Shown one piece after another: positions 16,878-26,273 of a DNA stretch of 64,000 nucleotides; positions within the stretch are counted from its first letter, which is position 1; every line of letters begins with the position of its first letter. Both the position numbers and the translations under genes were made by a program. The notes beneath the pieces were generated by a model, which saw nothing but the letters and a program-made list of their open reading frames with translations, had not been told where the DNA came from and made no database searches. Source of the DNA: Pedobacter yonginensis (GTDB taxonomy: Bacteria; Bacteroidota; Bacteroidia; Sphingobacteriales; Sphingobacteriaceae); contig NZ_QGNZ01000003.1 in the NCBI RefSeq assembly GCF_003173595.1, forward strand, positions 248,001 to 312,000, in the 5' to 3' direction.

Positions 16878-18839
16878 TTATTTTAAAGAATTAATCCAAG
16901 CTGCAATTTTTAAAGCTTCTGCTTTGGTTACTTGTGGCATTGGTGGCATTTCTGTTGAATAACCCGGCCAGTTTTGCGGTTGTGGGTTGTGAATCAATTG
17001 GTAAATTTTATCTCCAGAATACTTCCTTTTTGCGATTTCTACAAATGGAGGGCCGATTTGCCTTTTTGTTGCGTTATGACAGGCCAAACATGTGTTTTTG
17101 GTTAACAGGCCTTCTACTTCTTTAAAAGTAGGGGCTTTTGCTGCGGCAAGAACAGGTTTTGCGGCTACTACTTTTGATTCTGGTGCTTTCGCTGGCACTT
17201 TTGGGGTTGCGGCTTTTTTTGCTGCCGCAGATGTTGTTGGTACTGATTCAGAGTTGCGTGTGCTCACTTCCTTTAACGACAATTTATTTCCATCAGGAAT
17301 TTGGTTTAGCGTGTAAAAAGCAACCGGATGAATTAATGAGTAGAAACCATCTTGCGATCTTAAGCCATCCAAGGTTAGGGTATGGATGTAATATTGACGA
17401 AGATTTTGAACAATGATTCTGGCTTTTAAACCATCGGCTGAAACCTTAACACCAGATATTTTTAATTTTTCTGTGTTTACAGGTGGGGAACCATATACTG
17501 GGTGATATTTGTAAATGAAACTTTCTGCTGAATAGGATGCCAAATCTTCGGCAGATTTACGATCAACAGGTTTTGTAAATTCGATTTCGAAGCCATCAGG
17601 CATTGCTCTTACGGCTTTCATTTCGAAAGGAATTTTATTGTTGTACACCAACCTTTCTAAACCTTCATTGGCATCGCCTGCAGATCCCCAACCCCGGTTG
17701 GTTTCGCCTACGAATAAAGAACCATCTGTTCCCCATGCCAACCTTAAAACGCCTGATCGGAAACCTTTGCGGAATAAGAATGATGCGCCTTGCTCCTCGC
17801 CTTTTACGGTTTCCATAAAAATTCGGGAAATGATACTCATCCCTTGGTCGCCCACTAAGATTTGTCCGGCAAATGGCCCAAAACTATTGGCAGGAATTTT
17901 AACAGGCTCAGAGGAAGAAATTCCTAAAATACCGTATGGCAACCAAACGGCTGGCAAACGCAATTCTGGAAATTCCTTTTTCATTTCGAAAAGGGTTTTG
18001 AAGGTTTCGTTAACTCTATTTTCTGGTTTGATGTAACGGCCTTGTTCGTTTTTGATTCGACGTTCATCCATTTTAGAATAGAAGAAATCGGATTGCAACT
18101 TAACTGGAGAATCTGACCTGCTGGTCCAACGTAAACTTGCAGGGTGCCCCATAAAATCGCCTTTGTTTACTTTCCATAAACCACCAGAACCTACCCAATC
18201 GCCCTGATTTTCGGTATAATAAAATTGATTATCTAACATACCAATTCCTGCTGGCGAACGGAAACCTGCTGCATAAGGAGTCATTTTCCCATCCTCTGTA
18301 ATGTTCATTGCCCAACCACGCATGGGTACGCGGCTTTCGGCTCTCCACCATTCTTCATCGCCAAAGGCAACGTTTGCAGTTACTAAAAAGGTACCATCGG
18401 CAGCTATTTTAGGCCCGAAACTATATTCGTGGTAATGACCACTTAAAGGCCATGCATAAACGGTTTCATACACATCGGCTTTGCCATCCATATCTTTATC
18501 GATAAGTTTGGTTAATTCGCCTCGTTGTGCAACGTAAAGCGCACCATCTTTATAAGCTAAACCCAAAATTTCGTGCAAGCCATAAGCAAATCTTTTCCAA
18601 TAGGGTTTAGTGCTTGTTGGGTTTTGTACAATGTAAACTTCGCCTCTACGGGTAGAAATTCCTAAATCGCCATTTGGAAGGGTAACTAAGCCACCCACTT
18701 CTAAAATTGGCCCTTCGGGCACTTTTACTTTATTTATCCTGAAAAAATCTTCTTCTTTCGGTGTTTCTTGTGCAAAAAGTGTAGAAAAACTTAAACTTAA
18801 TGCAAGTATCGTTAGTGTTTTAAATGTGTATCTCATCAT
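16878..18839 (-). CDS. Exported dehydrogenase-like propeller protein fused to cytochrome c
   Basis: A 653-residue exported protein (signal peptide ending LFAQ). Residues about 30-410 have repeated propeller-like segments (LVTLPNGDLGISTRRGEVYIV, LGLAYKDGALYVAQRGELTKL), as in the DUF7133 / membrane-bound dehydrogenase group related to PQQ-glucose dehydrogenase propellers. An Ala/Lys/Pro-rich linker (about 520-575) leads to a mono-haem cytochrome c domain with CLACH at 584-588 and Met ligand candidates at 631 and 634. It should pass electrons from oxidation of a sugar-like substrate to the respiratory chain. The start is 8 bases after the DUF1080 gene, so the two form one operon. PQQ binding and substrate are inferred, not seen. 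Confidence 0.7.
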   Translation of the reverse strand: MMRYTFKTLTILALSLSFSTLFAQETPKEEDFFRINKVKVPEGPILEVGGLVTLPNGDLGISTRRGEVYIVQNPTSTKPYWKRFAYGLHEILGLAYKDGALYVAQRGELTKLIDKDMDGKADVYETVYAWPLSGHYHEYSFGPKIAADGTFLVTANVAFGDEEWWRAESRVPMRGWAMNITEDGKMTPYAAGFRSPAGIGMLDNQFYYTENQGDWVGSGGLWKVNKGDFMGHPASLRWTSRSDSPVKLQSDFFYSKMDERRIKNEQGRYIKPENRVNETFKTLFEMKKEFPELRLPAVWLPYGILGISSSEPVKIPANSFGPFAGQILVGDQGMSIISRIFMETVKGEEQGASFLFRKGFRSGVLRLAWGTDGSLFVGETNRGWGSAGDANEGLERLVYNNKIPFEMKAVRAMPDGFEIEFTKPVDRKSAEDLASYSAESFIYKYHPVYGSPPVNTEKLKISGVKVSADGLKARIIVQNLRQYYIHTLTLDGLRSQDGFYSLIHPVAFYTLNQIPDGNKLSLKEVSTRNSESVPTTSAAAKKAATPKVPAKAPESKVVAAKPVLAAAKAPTFKEVEGLLTKNTCLACHNATKRQIGPPFVEIAKRKYSGDKIYQLIHNPQPQNWPGYSTEMPPMPQVTKAEALKIAAWINSLK

Positions 18840-18847
18840 TATTCAGA

Positions 18848-20254
18848 TTAAAACAAAATGGCATAAGTTAACTTAGTGCCAATGGCTACAATAATTTCTT
18901 TCTTTCCATCCACATCTCTAATTATCGGTTTTGAGGCGCCTTCAGGGAATTGTAGATAGTAAGATTTATCGTCAATTAGGTATAAACCTTTTGATACTTC
19001 TTCTACATTTGATGCCGTAGCCAAAAGAAAATATAAATCTTTTGATGGTTTATCTACAGAAATTTCTCGGCTTAAACCTTGGCCATTATCCATAACCTTA
19101 ACGGCATCGGTAACATTTGTGCCGTAGATGATGTACTTAAATTCTGGTCGTTCTTGATTATCCAGCACATAACCTTTTGTGCGAAAACCTGTTCCTGCTG
19201 TATCCGGAATCCATTTATCTTTATCGCTGGCTAAGCGTGCAATGGCTAAAACTGGTTTTTTGGTTAGGCGGGTAATGCTGCCTAGCGGACGAGATGTTCC
19301 GTTACCGCGATCGTGCCACATTGGTGTTGCATCGATAAAACCGCCGTGCCATCCTTGTAAAAGGGTGCCGTTATCTAAATCGTAACTGTAAGCTACTTTT
19401 TCTGGGCCACCTACAGAAATTGCATGCACCGAACGCACGCCTGGCACAACATCAATAAAGCTGCGGATCATGTTGTTGCTCGTTGCATCTACATAAATGG
19501 GATCATCATCATTACCTTGATTGTTTCTTGGCATTTGAGTAAGCGGTGTAATCTCGATATTTTTAAAGGCTACCGATCCATGATCGCCTTGGAGGCGCAA
19601 TGGGCCGGTGGCTTTTTCTGCGCCTGCTGCTCCTCTCGTTGCGCCAAACAATTCTACATTTTCGTGTATGGTAATTCCATTTAACTCTACACTGATTATT
19701 TTTGCATTCTGAACTTTTTCGGCTCCGTTAAATTTTGGTGCTTGAAATACAATTTTAATGTGTTGCCATAAACCTGGTGCTTTGCTAGCATTTTGACGTG
19801 GTGCAATACCACCAAATCCTTTTTCTCCATCAGGTTTTGAGTCGTTCCAACGTTCGTAAATGCCCCCATTATTTGCTGATGTGGAATTTCTTAAACCCCA
19901 AGCATCATCAATTTGAATTTCATAATTGCCTTGCAGATAAATTCCGGAATTGGTTCCCTTTGCGGTTAAATAATCAAGTTCGATTAAAGCATCGCCAAAT
20001 TCGGTGTTGGTATATAAATCAGACCCTGCGCTTTTTGCAGACGACTCATTGATCAGAATACCTGTGCCTTTTGTGGTTTTTAATGTGTTTTCTTTGTTTA
20101 ATTCGGCAAAAACATTTCCTGCTAATGACCATGATTTTGCGGGATTTTTAAATGCAGAAAGATCTTTAAGATCTACGCGCTGGCTGTAGGCCAGTAAGGT
20201 TCCGCTGAGCCAGAGTATGGTTACGCAACCCGCCTTTAAGACGTTCAATTTCAT
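18848..20254 (-). CDS. DUF1080 (3-keto-glycoside hydrolase-like) protein
   Basis: A 468-residue exported protein (signal peptide about 1-24). Residues about 30-240 form a concanavalin-like DUF1080 domain, seen in DLYTNTEFGDALIELDYLTAKGTNSGIYLQG and IQIDDAWG. This domain is now linked to 3-keto-disaccharide or 3-keto-glycoside cleavage. The rest (about 250-468) is beta-rich and unrecognised (FIDVVPGVRSVHAISVGGPEK). It lies just upstream of a cytochrome-linked oxidoreductase-like gene, a context that fits an oxidise-then-cleave route for a sugar. A hairpin separates it from the GH92 gene, so it may be its own transcript. Confidence 0.7.
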   Translation of the reverse strand: MKLNVLKAGCVTILWLSGTLLAYSQRVDLKDLSAFKNPAKSWSLAGNVFAELNKENTLKTTKGTGILINESSAKSAGSDLYTNTEFGDALIELDYLTAKGTNSGIYLQGNYEIQIDDAWGLRNSTSANNGGIYERWNDSKPDGEKGFGGIAPRQNASKAPGLWQHIKIVFQAPKFNGAEKVQNAKIISVELNGITIHENVELFGATRGAAGAEKATGPLRLQGDHGSVAFKNIEITPLTQMPRNNQGNDDDPIYVDATSNNMIRSFIDVVPGVRSVHAISVGGPEKVAYSYDLDNGTLLQGWHGGFIDATPMWHDRGNGTSRPLGSITRLTKKPVLAIARLASDKDKWIPDTAGTGFRTKGYVLDNQERPEFKYIIYGTNVTDAVKVMDNGQGLSREISVDKPSKDLYFLLATASNVEEVSKGLYLIDDKSYYLQFPEGASKPIIRDVDGKKEIIVAIGTKLTYAILF

Positions 20255-20305
20255 ATTTGGTTTGTTTGTTATTAGCCTGTTATGACTAATTATATTTAGC
20301 TTAAA

Positions 20306-20338
20306 ATTTTCGGGTGAAGCATTCCTCCACCCGAAAAT
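20306..20338 (-). terminator. Terminator after the first GH92 gene
   Basis: ATTTTCGGGTG pairs perfectly with CACCCGAAAAT (11 bp) across an 11-base loop, followed on the minus strand by TTTTAAGC. It lies 5 bases past the stop of the GH92 gene at 20344, so the DUF1080/cytochrome unit is probably transcribed separately. Confidence 0.75.
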
Positions 20339-20343
20339 AGATT

Positions 20344-22632
20344 TTATTTTTCAGTTGATAACGAATATGGGAAATCAACAGGATTTGAACCTCGGGTTTT
20401 GTTTGGCGCTGCCGTCATGTTAAAGTTTAACACCGCTCCATTTTGCAAACCGCTATGGCTAATCCAGTTTTTAGAATACGGCTTTCCATTTAACTGCAAC
20501 GATTGTACATAACGATTGCTATCGCTATTTGCGCCTGCGTTAATCACTACTGTTTTACCGTTTTCTAAAGTAAGGGTTATCTTTTTAAACAATGGTGCAC
20601 CCAATACATACTGATCTGTCGCAGGGGTAACTGGATAAAAGCCCATGGCTGAGAATACATACCATGCAGAGGTTTGACCGTTATCTTCATCGCCACAGTA
20701 ACCATCTGGGGTTGATTTATACATTCTGTTCATGGTTTCTCTAACCCAATATTGAGTTTTATAGGGTGCGCCACCATAGTTGTACAGATAAATCATGTGT
20801 TGGATGGGTTGATTTCCGTGTGCATACTGACCCATATTTGCAATTTGCATTTCGCGAATTTCGTGAATTACACCGCCATAAGCACTTTCATCAAATACAG
20901 GAGGCATTGAAAACACTGAATCCAGTTTGGTTACGAACTTTTCGTGTCCACCCATTAGTTTGGCTAAACCATCCACATCTTGAAAAACAGACCAGGTGTA
21001 GTGCCAGCTGTTTCCTTCGGTAAAGGCGCCTCCCCATTTAAAAGGACTAAAAGGCGTTTGGAATGTACCATTTTGATTTTTGCCACGCATTAAGCCAGAT
21101 GCAGGATCAAAAAGGTTTTTGTAATTCATAGCTCTTTTTTTGTAAATATCGATTTCTGATGCGGGTTTACCCAATGCTCTTCCCAATTGATAAATGGTAA
21201 AGTCATCGTAAGCATATTCCAGGGTTTTGGCCGCGTTTTCATTCTTTTTAACATCAAATGGAACGTAACCCAACTCATTATAATATTTAACACCATCGCG
21301 ACCTACAGCGTCCATTGGTCCTTCATTATTGGCGCCATGTTTAACAGCATCCCATAGCGTGTTAATGTCGTAACCACGCATTCCTTTGATGTAAGCATCG
21401 GCCACTACAGAAGCGGAGTTGTTACCCACCATAATGTTGGCGTAACCCGGACTGCTCCACTCTGGTAACCAACCGCCTTCTTTATAGTCGTTAATTAAGC
21501 CTTGCTGCATCTCCTTATTGATGGATGGATAAACCAAGTTTAAGAAAGGATATAACGCTCTAAATGTATCCCAAAAACCGGTTCCTGCAAACATGTAACC
21601 AGGCTTTACTTCGCCTGTGTACGGGCTCCAGTGCACGATTTGGTTTTGAGCATCTACCTCGTACAATTTATTTGGGAAAAATAAGGTACGGTACATGCAA
21701 GAATAGAAGGTACGGGTTTGATCGATTGTGCCGCCTTCTACAGCAATTTTACTTAAAGTTTTGTTCCAAACGGCTCTTCCTTTTGCTTTTGTAGCATCGA
21801 AACCATCATTTTCCAATTCTCTTTTGAGGTTGATTTCTGCTTGCTCGAAACTGATAAATGAAGATGCTACCTTGGCGGTTACTTGTTCGCCTTTTGCGGT
21901 TTGAAAACCAATTACGGCACCAGCGTGGTTTACGGTTAATTCTAAATCCTTATCGTTAAGTTTTTTGTCTTCCCAAGTTTTTGCCAGTTTGAAATCTTTA
22001 TTGAAATAGATTACAAAGTAGTTTTTAAAGTTTTTAGGCAATGGGCCGCGTGCATATTTGGTTGTATAACCGATAATTTTGCGTTCTGTTGGGATAATTT
22101 TAATGTATGAGCCTCTATCTTGAGCATCTACAACCACAAATGCGCTATCTGTTTTTGGGAAGGTAAACCTAAATTGGGCGGCTCTTTCTGTTGGGGTAAT
22201 TTCTGTTGTTACATCGGCATCAGCCAAATAAACGCTGTAGTAATATGGTTTTGATACTTCTGCCTTGTGGCTAAACCAGCTGGCTCGGTCATCATCGGTA
22301 AATTTTAATTTGCCTGTTACTGGCATAATTGAAAAAGCGCCGTAATCGTTCATCCATGGTGAGGGTTGATGGGTTTGTTTAAACCCACGAATTTTATCGG
22401 CGTTGTAAACGTAGGCCCAGCCATCGCCGTTTTTTCCGGTTTGCGGGCTCCACATATTCATACCCCAAGGTAGGCCTATTGCCGGATATGTATTGCCATT
22501 TGATAAATCTGGTTTGGATTGCGTACCCATAAGTGGGTTTATCCAATCTACCGGATCGGTAATTTTGCCCACAGTTTGTGCAAAGCTGGTTGAAGCTGCA
22601 AAACTTAATAAGGCGATGAACAGTTTTTTCAT
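20344..22632 (-). CDS. GH92 exo-alpha-mannosidase (copy 1)
   Basis: A 762-residue exported enzyme (signal peptide ending SFAQ) of glycoside hydrolase family 92, a calcium-dependent inverting exo-alpha-mannosidase. The general acid lies in FTEGNSWHYTW (Glu539) and the catalytic base Asp in GDEDNGQTSAWY (Asp648/Asp650), matching the spacing in characterised GH92 enzymes. The opening GNTYPAIGLPWGMNMWSPQTG is also family-typical. It removes terminal alpha-mannose from N-glycans or yeast-like mannan in the periplasm or at the cell surface. The linkage preference cannot be read. It sits 25 bases downstream of a BSP-type peptidase gene, apparently in one operon with it. Confidence 0.95.
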   Translation of the reverse strand: MKKLFIALLSFAASTSFAQTVGKITDPVDWINPLMGTQSKPDLSNGNTYPAIGLPWGMNMWSPQTGKNGDGWAYVYNADKIRGFKQTHQPSPWMNDYGAFSIMPVTGKLKFTDDDRASWFSHKAEVSKPYYYSVYLADADVTTEITPTERAAQFRFTFPKTDSAFVVVDAQDRGSYIKIIPTERKIIGYTTKYARGPLPKNFKNYFVIYFNKDFKLAKTWEDKKLNDKDLELTVNHAGAVIGFQTAKGEQVTAKVASSFISFEQAEINLKRELENDGFDATKAKGRAVWNKTLSKIAVEGGTIDQTRTFYSCMYRTLFFPNKLYEVDAQNQIVHWSPYTGEVKPGYMFAGTGFWDTFRALYPFLNLVYPSINKEMQQGLINDYKEGGWLPEWSSPGYANIMVGNNSASVVADAYIKGMRGYDINTLWDAVKHGANNEGPMDAVGRDGVKYYNELGYVPFDVKKNENAAKTLEYAYDDFTIYQLGRALGKPASEIDIYKKRAMNYKNLFDPASGLMRGKNQNGTFQTPFSPFKWGGAFTEGNSWHYTWSVFQDVDGLAKLMGGHEKFVTKLDSVFSMPPVFDESAYGGVIHEIREMQIANMGQYAHGNQPIQHMIYLYNYGGAPYKTQYWVRETMNRMYKSTPDGYCGDEDNGQTSAWYVFSAMGFYPVTPATDQYVLGAPLFKKITLTLENGKTVVINAGANSDSNRYVQSLQLNGKPYSKNWISHSGLQNGAVLNFNMTAAPNKTRGSNPVDFPYSLSTEK

Positions 22633-22657
22633 TTTGTATATTTCAGTTTATGTGTTT

Positions 22658-23341
22658 CTATTTTGATTTTTCTAGTGAAGGGTTGCTTACGTAATCGCTC
22701 CAAAGTTCATCTAGGTTTTTGCCTGTTAGTTTTGTCCAAATGGCCGCGGTATAGGTATGGTCTCTTAAGGAATCATCAACGGCTTTAATGGTGCCGGGTT
22801 TAATGTATTTCTCTATCCAAGCAAAAAATCTGGCTGTAATTCTGTAGCTGTTTTTGTAGGAATGCTCTGGTTTTAATTCGGGTAAAGTCCAATCGGCACC
22901 TGCATTATCTACACCGAATTTATAGCGAGCATAATCGGCAATGCCTTCGGTTAACCAACCTGGACCTACACTTCTGCCATAATCTTGTACAATGTGCATT
23001 ACCTCATGGGTTACCACGTCAATATCTTCTGGGTGATTAATCATCCAAATGGAGCTAAAGGTTACTTTACCATCGCTGGTTGCGGCTACGCCTTTATAGT
23101 TTGTATCCACAAAAAATTTAACCTGTTTCATGGTAGATGGGTTATATTCTTTAGCCAATTTAGGATACACTTCGAAAAAGGTTTTGATCAATCGCTTTTT
23201 CAATTGAGGATCTAATCCTGCAAAGTTGCTCTCAAAAGAAAGGGTATAGCCATTTTTCTTAATGGTTTCCTGAGCTTTTACTGATTTGAAGGGCAACCAA
23301 GCAAACGTTGCCAAAACGCATGAGAAAATTATTTTTTTCAT
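22658..23341 (-). CDS. Basic secretory protein-like zinc peptidase (BSP 1)
   Basis: A 227-residue exported protein (signal peptide about 1-23, ending VKAQ) of the basic secretory protein family (PF04450), known from plants as pathogenesis-related and presumed metallopeptidases. The zinc site is HEVMH at 112-116, followed by TEGIADY with Glu132 as the likely third ligand. Family motifs FFVDTNYKGVAA and YRITARFFAW are clear. It shares a strand with, and directly precedes, the GH92 gene. Two close relatives lie just upstream. The role in the PUL is inferred: peptide removal from a mannosylated protein. An operator palindrome lies 60 bases before its start. Confidence 0.85.
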   Translation of the reverse strand: MKKIIFSCVLATFAWLPFKSVKAQETIKKNGYTLSFESNFAGLDPQLKKRLIKTFFEVYPKLAKEYNPSTMKQVKFFVDTNYKGVAATSDGKVTFSSIWMINHPEDIDVVTHEVMHIVQDYGRSVGPGWLTEGIADYARYKFGVDNAGADWTLPELKPEHSYKNSYRITARFFAWIEKYIKPGTIKAVDDSLRDHTYTAAIWTKLTGKNLDELWSDYVSNPSLEKSK

Positions 23342-23400
23342 TTAAATCTGTGATTTTTCGATTTTGGTTAGTTTATTGTTCCGCAAAATAAATATAATAT

Positions 23401-23414
23401 GTAAAACGTTTTAC
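23401..23414. promoter_or_regulatory. LacI-type operator palindrome upstream of BSP 1/GH92
   Basis: GTAAAACGTTTTAC is a perfect 14-base palindrome with the central CG typical of LacI-family operators. It lies 60 bases upstream of the BSP 1 start. TATTTTG on the minus strand at 23384-23390 resembles a Bacteroidetes -7 box, so the operator would sit near the -33 region. The likely regulator is the LacI gene at 42030. Confidence 0.7.
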
Positions 23415-23449
23415 TAAACATCGAAATTTTTTTTTATAACATTTTTGTT

Positions 23450-24364
23450 TTAGGCGTTAATTGATTGGTATGTATCATCCCAACAGCCCGCAGCACCAAT
23501 TAAAGCGGCATTTTCTTTGAGTTCTGAAATTTTTATTGCGGCCTCGATTTTGTTCCCTCTTAGGGTTGCAACCAACTCTGGTGAGAACTCATCAAACGCT
23601 TGTGCAATATTTCCACCTATAATTACGATGTCAATTTTATGTTGTTTAATTATCGGGATTAGAAATTTTGCCAAATGGTTACCAAACTCCATAAAAACCC
23701 GAATGGCATTTTGATTTGATGGCCCTAAAGCAACCAGTTCTTTTACGCCAGGCAAGGTTGTATTGGTAAGTTGCTTATAGCGTTTAACAAACCATTGGGT
23801 AGAAAGATAATCTTCGGCAATGCCATTTAGAAAACTCGAATCCCAGAGCCCTGCGTCGGTGGCTTCATAATCTATACAAAAGGCCGATCCCAATCCTGTA
23901 CCCAAAGTTAAGCCCATTACATTGGCATTTCCTTTTGCTGCACCTGCAAAAACCTCACCCTGTAAAAAACCTGCCGCATCGTTTATAAAACGAATGCACT
24001 CTGTCTGGATATTTAATCGGATGGCCAATTCTTGTTTTATATTAACCTGATATAACGCCTTAAACTTATCTTGATCTTTTATTAACGAAATGCCTTTCTC
24101 ATAATCGAAAGGCCCGGGCATTGCAATCCCGATTCGTTTCTCTGTGCCATCATAGCTGTTAAAAGATTCTTGAATGATGGTTGCCCAACCTGTTAAAATG
24201 CTTTCTGCTGATCCGTTAGAATCAATAAAACTCCTTTTTATCGATTCTGATATTAAAGTTCCTTCGTTTAGGTTTACAATTCCTGTTGTGATGTGTGAGC
24301 CTCCAATATCTACGCCGAGTGCTACTGGCTCATTTTCTTCTTTTATCAAACTATCTTCTTTCAT
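23450..24364 (-). CDS. ROK family sugar kinase (copy 1)
   Basis: A 304-residue cytoplasmic protein of the ROK (repressor, ORF, kinase) family without a DNA-binding domain, hence a kinase. ATP-binding DIGGSH is at 19-24, the catalytic Asp129 in INDAAGFLQGE, and LGTGLGS at 154-160. The usual zinc-binding CxCGxxGCxE is absent; residues 170-190 read WDSSFLNGIAEDYLSTQW instead. By context it may phosphorylate mannose released by GH92. An ATG at 24364 fits better than the in-frame TTG at 24385. A second copy lies at 33834. Confidence 0.85.
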   Translation of the reverse strand: MKEDSLIKEENEPVALGVDIGGSHITTGIVNLNEGTLISESIKRSFIDSNGSAESILTGWATIIQESFNSYDGTEKRIGIAMPGPFDYEKGISLIKDQDKFKALYQVNIKQELAIRLNIQTECIRFINDAAGFLQGEVFAGAAKGNANVMGLTLGTGLGSAFCIDYEATDAGLWDSSFLNGIAEDYLSTQWFVKRYKQLTNTTLPGVKELVALGPSNQNAIRVFMEFGNHLAKFLIPIIKQHKIDIVIIGGNIAQAFDEFSPELVATLRGNKIEAAIKISELKENAALIGAAGCWDDTYQSINA

Positions 24365-24545
24365 TAAAATACGGTATCTGCTCAATCTACTCAGTTATCA
24401 AATTTATCTCTTTCCCGCTCAATGTTTATGCTTTTTCGTTCATAAACGTTTTTTTACTAGCGCTGTTGGGGGTGCAACATGCGTAGCTGTTGTTTTAAAA
24501 TGCCAAAAATAATGCTTTACCCCCTTATTTCAGGTAACATGATTG

Positions 24546-25217
24546 CTAATCTATATCGTTATTTTTTAGGTAAAGCGCCCAAAGTTCGTCGAGGCTTTTG
24601 CCTGTAATTTCTTTCCAAGTCTGTTCAGAATATGTATCGTACTTTAAAGCGGTGTTGAGCTGAAAAATAGTTGTTGATTCTTGATACTTATTCAACCACA
24701 GTAAAAATCTAGCTGCAACCCTATACCCTATTTTATAACTTTGCAAAGGATGAACCGAGGGCAAACTCCATGCCGCCGCTGCATTGTTAAGTCCATACTC
24801 AAACCGTCCACAATCTGCTAGGCCTTCAATTAACCACTCTGGCCCGAGCGCTTTAAAATCCTGCACAATGTGCACCAATTCATGCGTTACCAAATCTGTA
24901 TCCTCAGGATGTTTCTGCATCCAAACAGCACCAATTAAAATCTTTCCATTGCCAGATATTGCCACCCTTGGATAATTAATATCAATAGAAAGGGTAACCC
25001 TTTTTTTTGCAGAAGGATTATAATCAGCAACCATTTTCGGGTAAACCTCAAAAAATGTATTGATGAGTTTTTGCCCCAATTCTTCAGCAATGAGATTGGA
25101 ATTATCTAAAAAAACCAAAGTGTAATCGCCTCTTGTAATAACCTGCTCTTTTTGTGCTTGTACCTTACAAAATAATAGGAGGCAAAATAGGGAGAGCATT
25201 AATTTATATTTTTTCAT
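24546..25217 (-). CDS. Basic secretory protein-like zinc peptidase (BSP 2)
   Basis: A 223-residue exported protein (signal peptide about 1-22, ending VQAQ) related to BSP 1 along its length. The zinc motif HELVH is at 112-116, followed by IEGLADC, where BSP 1 and 3 have TEGIADY, so the tyrosine is replaced by cysteine. FFEVYPKMVADYNPS and YRVAARFLLW are family features. It starts 5 bases after the stop of BSP 3 (25223), so the two are cotranscribed. A 181-base gap separates it from the ROK gene that follows. Confidence 0.85.
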   Translation of the reverse strand: MKKYKLMLSLFCLLLFCKVQAQKEQVITRGDYTLVFLDNSNLIAEELGQKLINTFFEVYPKMVADYNPSAKKRVTLSIDINYPRVAISGNGKILIGAVWMQKHPEDTDLVTHELVHIVQDFKALGPEWLIEGLADCGRFEYGLNNAAAAWSLPSVHPLQSYKIGYRVAARFLLWLNKYQESTTIFQLNTALKYDTYSEQTWKEITGKSLDELWALYLKNNDID

Positions 25218-25222
25218 GATTG

Positions 25223-26200
25223 TTATTTTGATTTCTTATCGCTGTATTTTAATTCTACGGATGGGTTTTTCCCATAATCATCCCAAAGCTGATCGACCGT
25301 TTTGCCTGTAAATGTTACCCACGATTGCTCTGTGTATTGATGTGCTCTCAATTGCTCATCGAGCTTCGCAATTAGGCCTGGTTTTACATTTTGTTCCAAC
25401 CAAGCAAAAAAACGAGCAGTAATGCGGTAGCTATTTTTGTAACTCTGTTTCTCGTTATAGGCTGGCAAGCTCCATTTAGAGCCTACGTTATCTACACCAT
25501 ATTTATAGCGTACATAATCGGCAATACCCTCTGTTAACCAAACGGGGCCGGCAGAATATCCGTAACCTTGTACAATGTGCATGGTTTCGTGGGTTACTAC
25601 ATCAATATCAGTTGGATGTGCTTTCATGTAACCTGCGCTAAAAAGTATTCGGTTTCCACTGGCTTCTGCAACCGCTTTATAGGCAGTATCAACCACAAAT
25701 AGCACGTCGTGTGTAGATTTTTCGTTGAAGGTTTTCACCAAAGTTGGATAAATCTCGAAATAGGTATCAATTAGGTTTTGTCTCACCGTGGGGTCTAAAT
25801 TTGGATCTTTGCTAATGAAGGTAAGTTTGTAACCTTTATGCTGATTGGTACTGTATGACGACCAATTTTTTGCAAGCGCAGCCCAAAGTTCCTTATTTAT
25901 TTTTTTTAAAGATTTTCCTTTAACCCAATCGCTGTTTACTTTAATTTCGCCTGCTTTTGCTTTGATGGTTTCGGTTTCTGGATTGGCCACTTCCAACACT
26001 ACACTTCTTTTTGTTCTGTAGCCATCTGCATTCGCAAATATTGGGTATTGCAGGTTAAATGCGGCGGTTAAATTGCTTTTGGTTTCGGCATCCAATACAT
26101 TCGCCGGGTCGTTAATCGCAATTTGAAAATCTCTGTTTCTTTGCGCAAATGCGGTAAAAGAGCAGGCCAACAAAATGAATACTAAAAATTTCTTAATCAT
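25223..26200 (-). CDS. Basic secretory protein-like zinc peptidase with degenerate N-terminal duplicate (BSP 3)
   Basis: A 325-residue exported protein (signal peptide about 1-20, ending FAQ). The C-terminal 205 residues are a full BSP domain with HETMH at 204-208 and TEGIADY. Residues about 24-115 look like a second, shortened BSP domain: FQIAINDPANVLDAETKSNL and NLQYPIF match the domain's start, and LKKINKELWAALAKNW matches its end (TVDQLWDDYGKN), but the HExxH core is missing. The ATG at 26200 is better than an upstream TTG at 26245. It is followed by BSP 2 after 5 bases. Confidence 0.8.
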   Translation of the reverse strand: MIKKFLVFILLACSFTAFAQRNRDFQIAINDPANVLDAETKSNLTAAFNLQYPIFANADGYRTKRSVVLEVANPETETIKAKAGEIKVNSDWVKGKSLKKINKELWAALAKNWSSYSTNQHKGYKLTFISKDPNLDPTVRQNLIDTYFEIYPTLVKTFNEKSTHDVLFVVDTAYKAVAEASGNRILFSAGYMKAHPTDIDVVTHETMHIVQGYGYSAGPVWLTEGIADYVRYKYGVDNVGSKWSLPAYNEKQSYKNSYRITARFFAWLEQNVKPGLIAKLDEQLRAHQYTEQSWVTFTGKTVDQLWDDYGKNPSVELKYSDKKSK

Positions 26201-26230
26201 GGTTTTGTTCTTTGTGTGTTTATAAACGGA

Positions 26231-26260
26231 AAAAAGAGATTCCAAATAACGGAATCTCTA
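26231..26260 (-). terminator. Terminator between the HExxH lipoprotein and BSP 3
   Basis: AGAGATTCC pairs perfectly with GGAATCTCT across a 7-base loop, followed on the minus strand by a T run. It lies 14 bases past the stop of the HExxH lipoprotein gene (26274) and 30 bases before BSP 3, so the BSP genes likely need their own promoter or read-through. Confidence 0.8.
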
Positions 26261-26273
26261 AATTGAGCATTAA

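Noticed and set aside
23384..23390. Minus-strand TATTTTG as a promoter by itself
   Set aside because: It is one base short of the -7 consensus and has no convincing -33 partner, so it is noted only with the operator.
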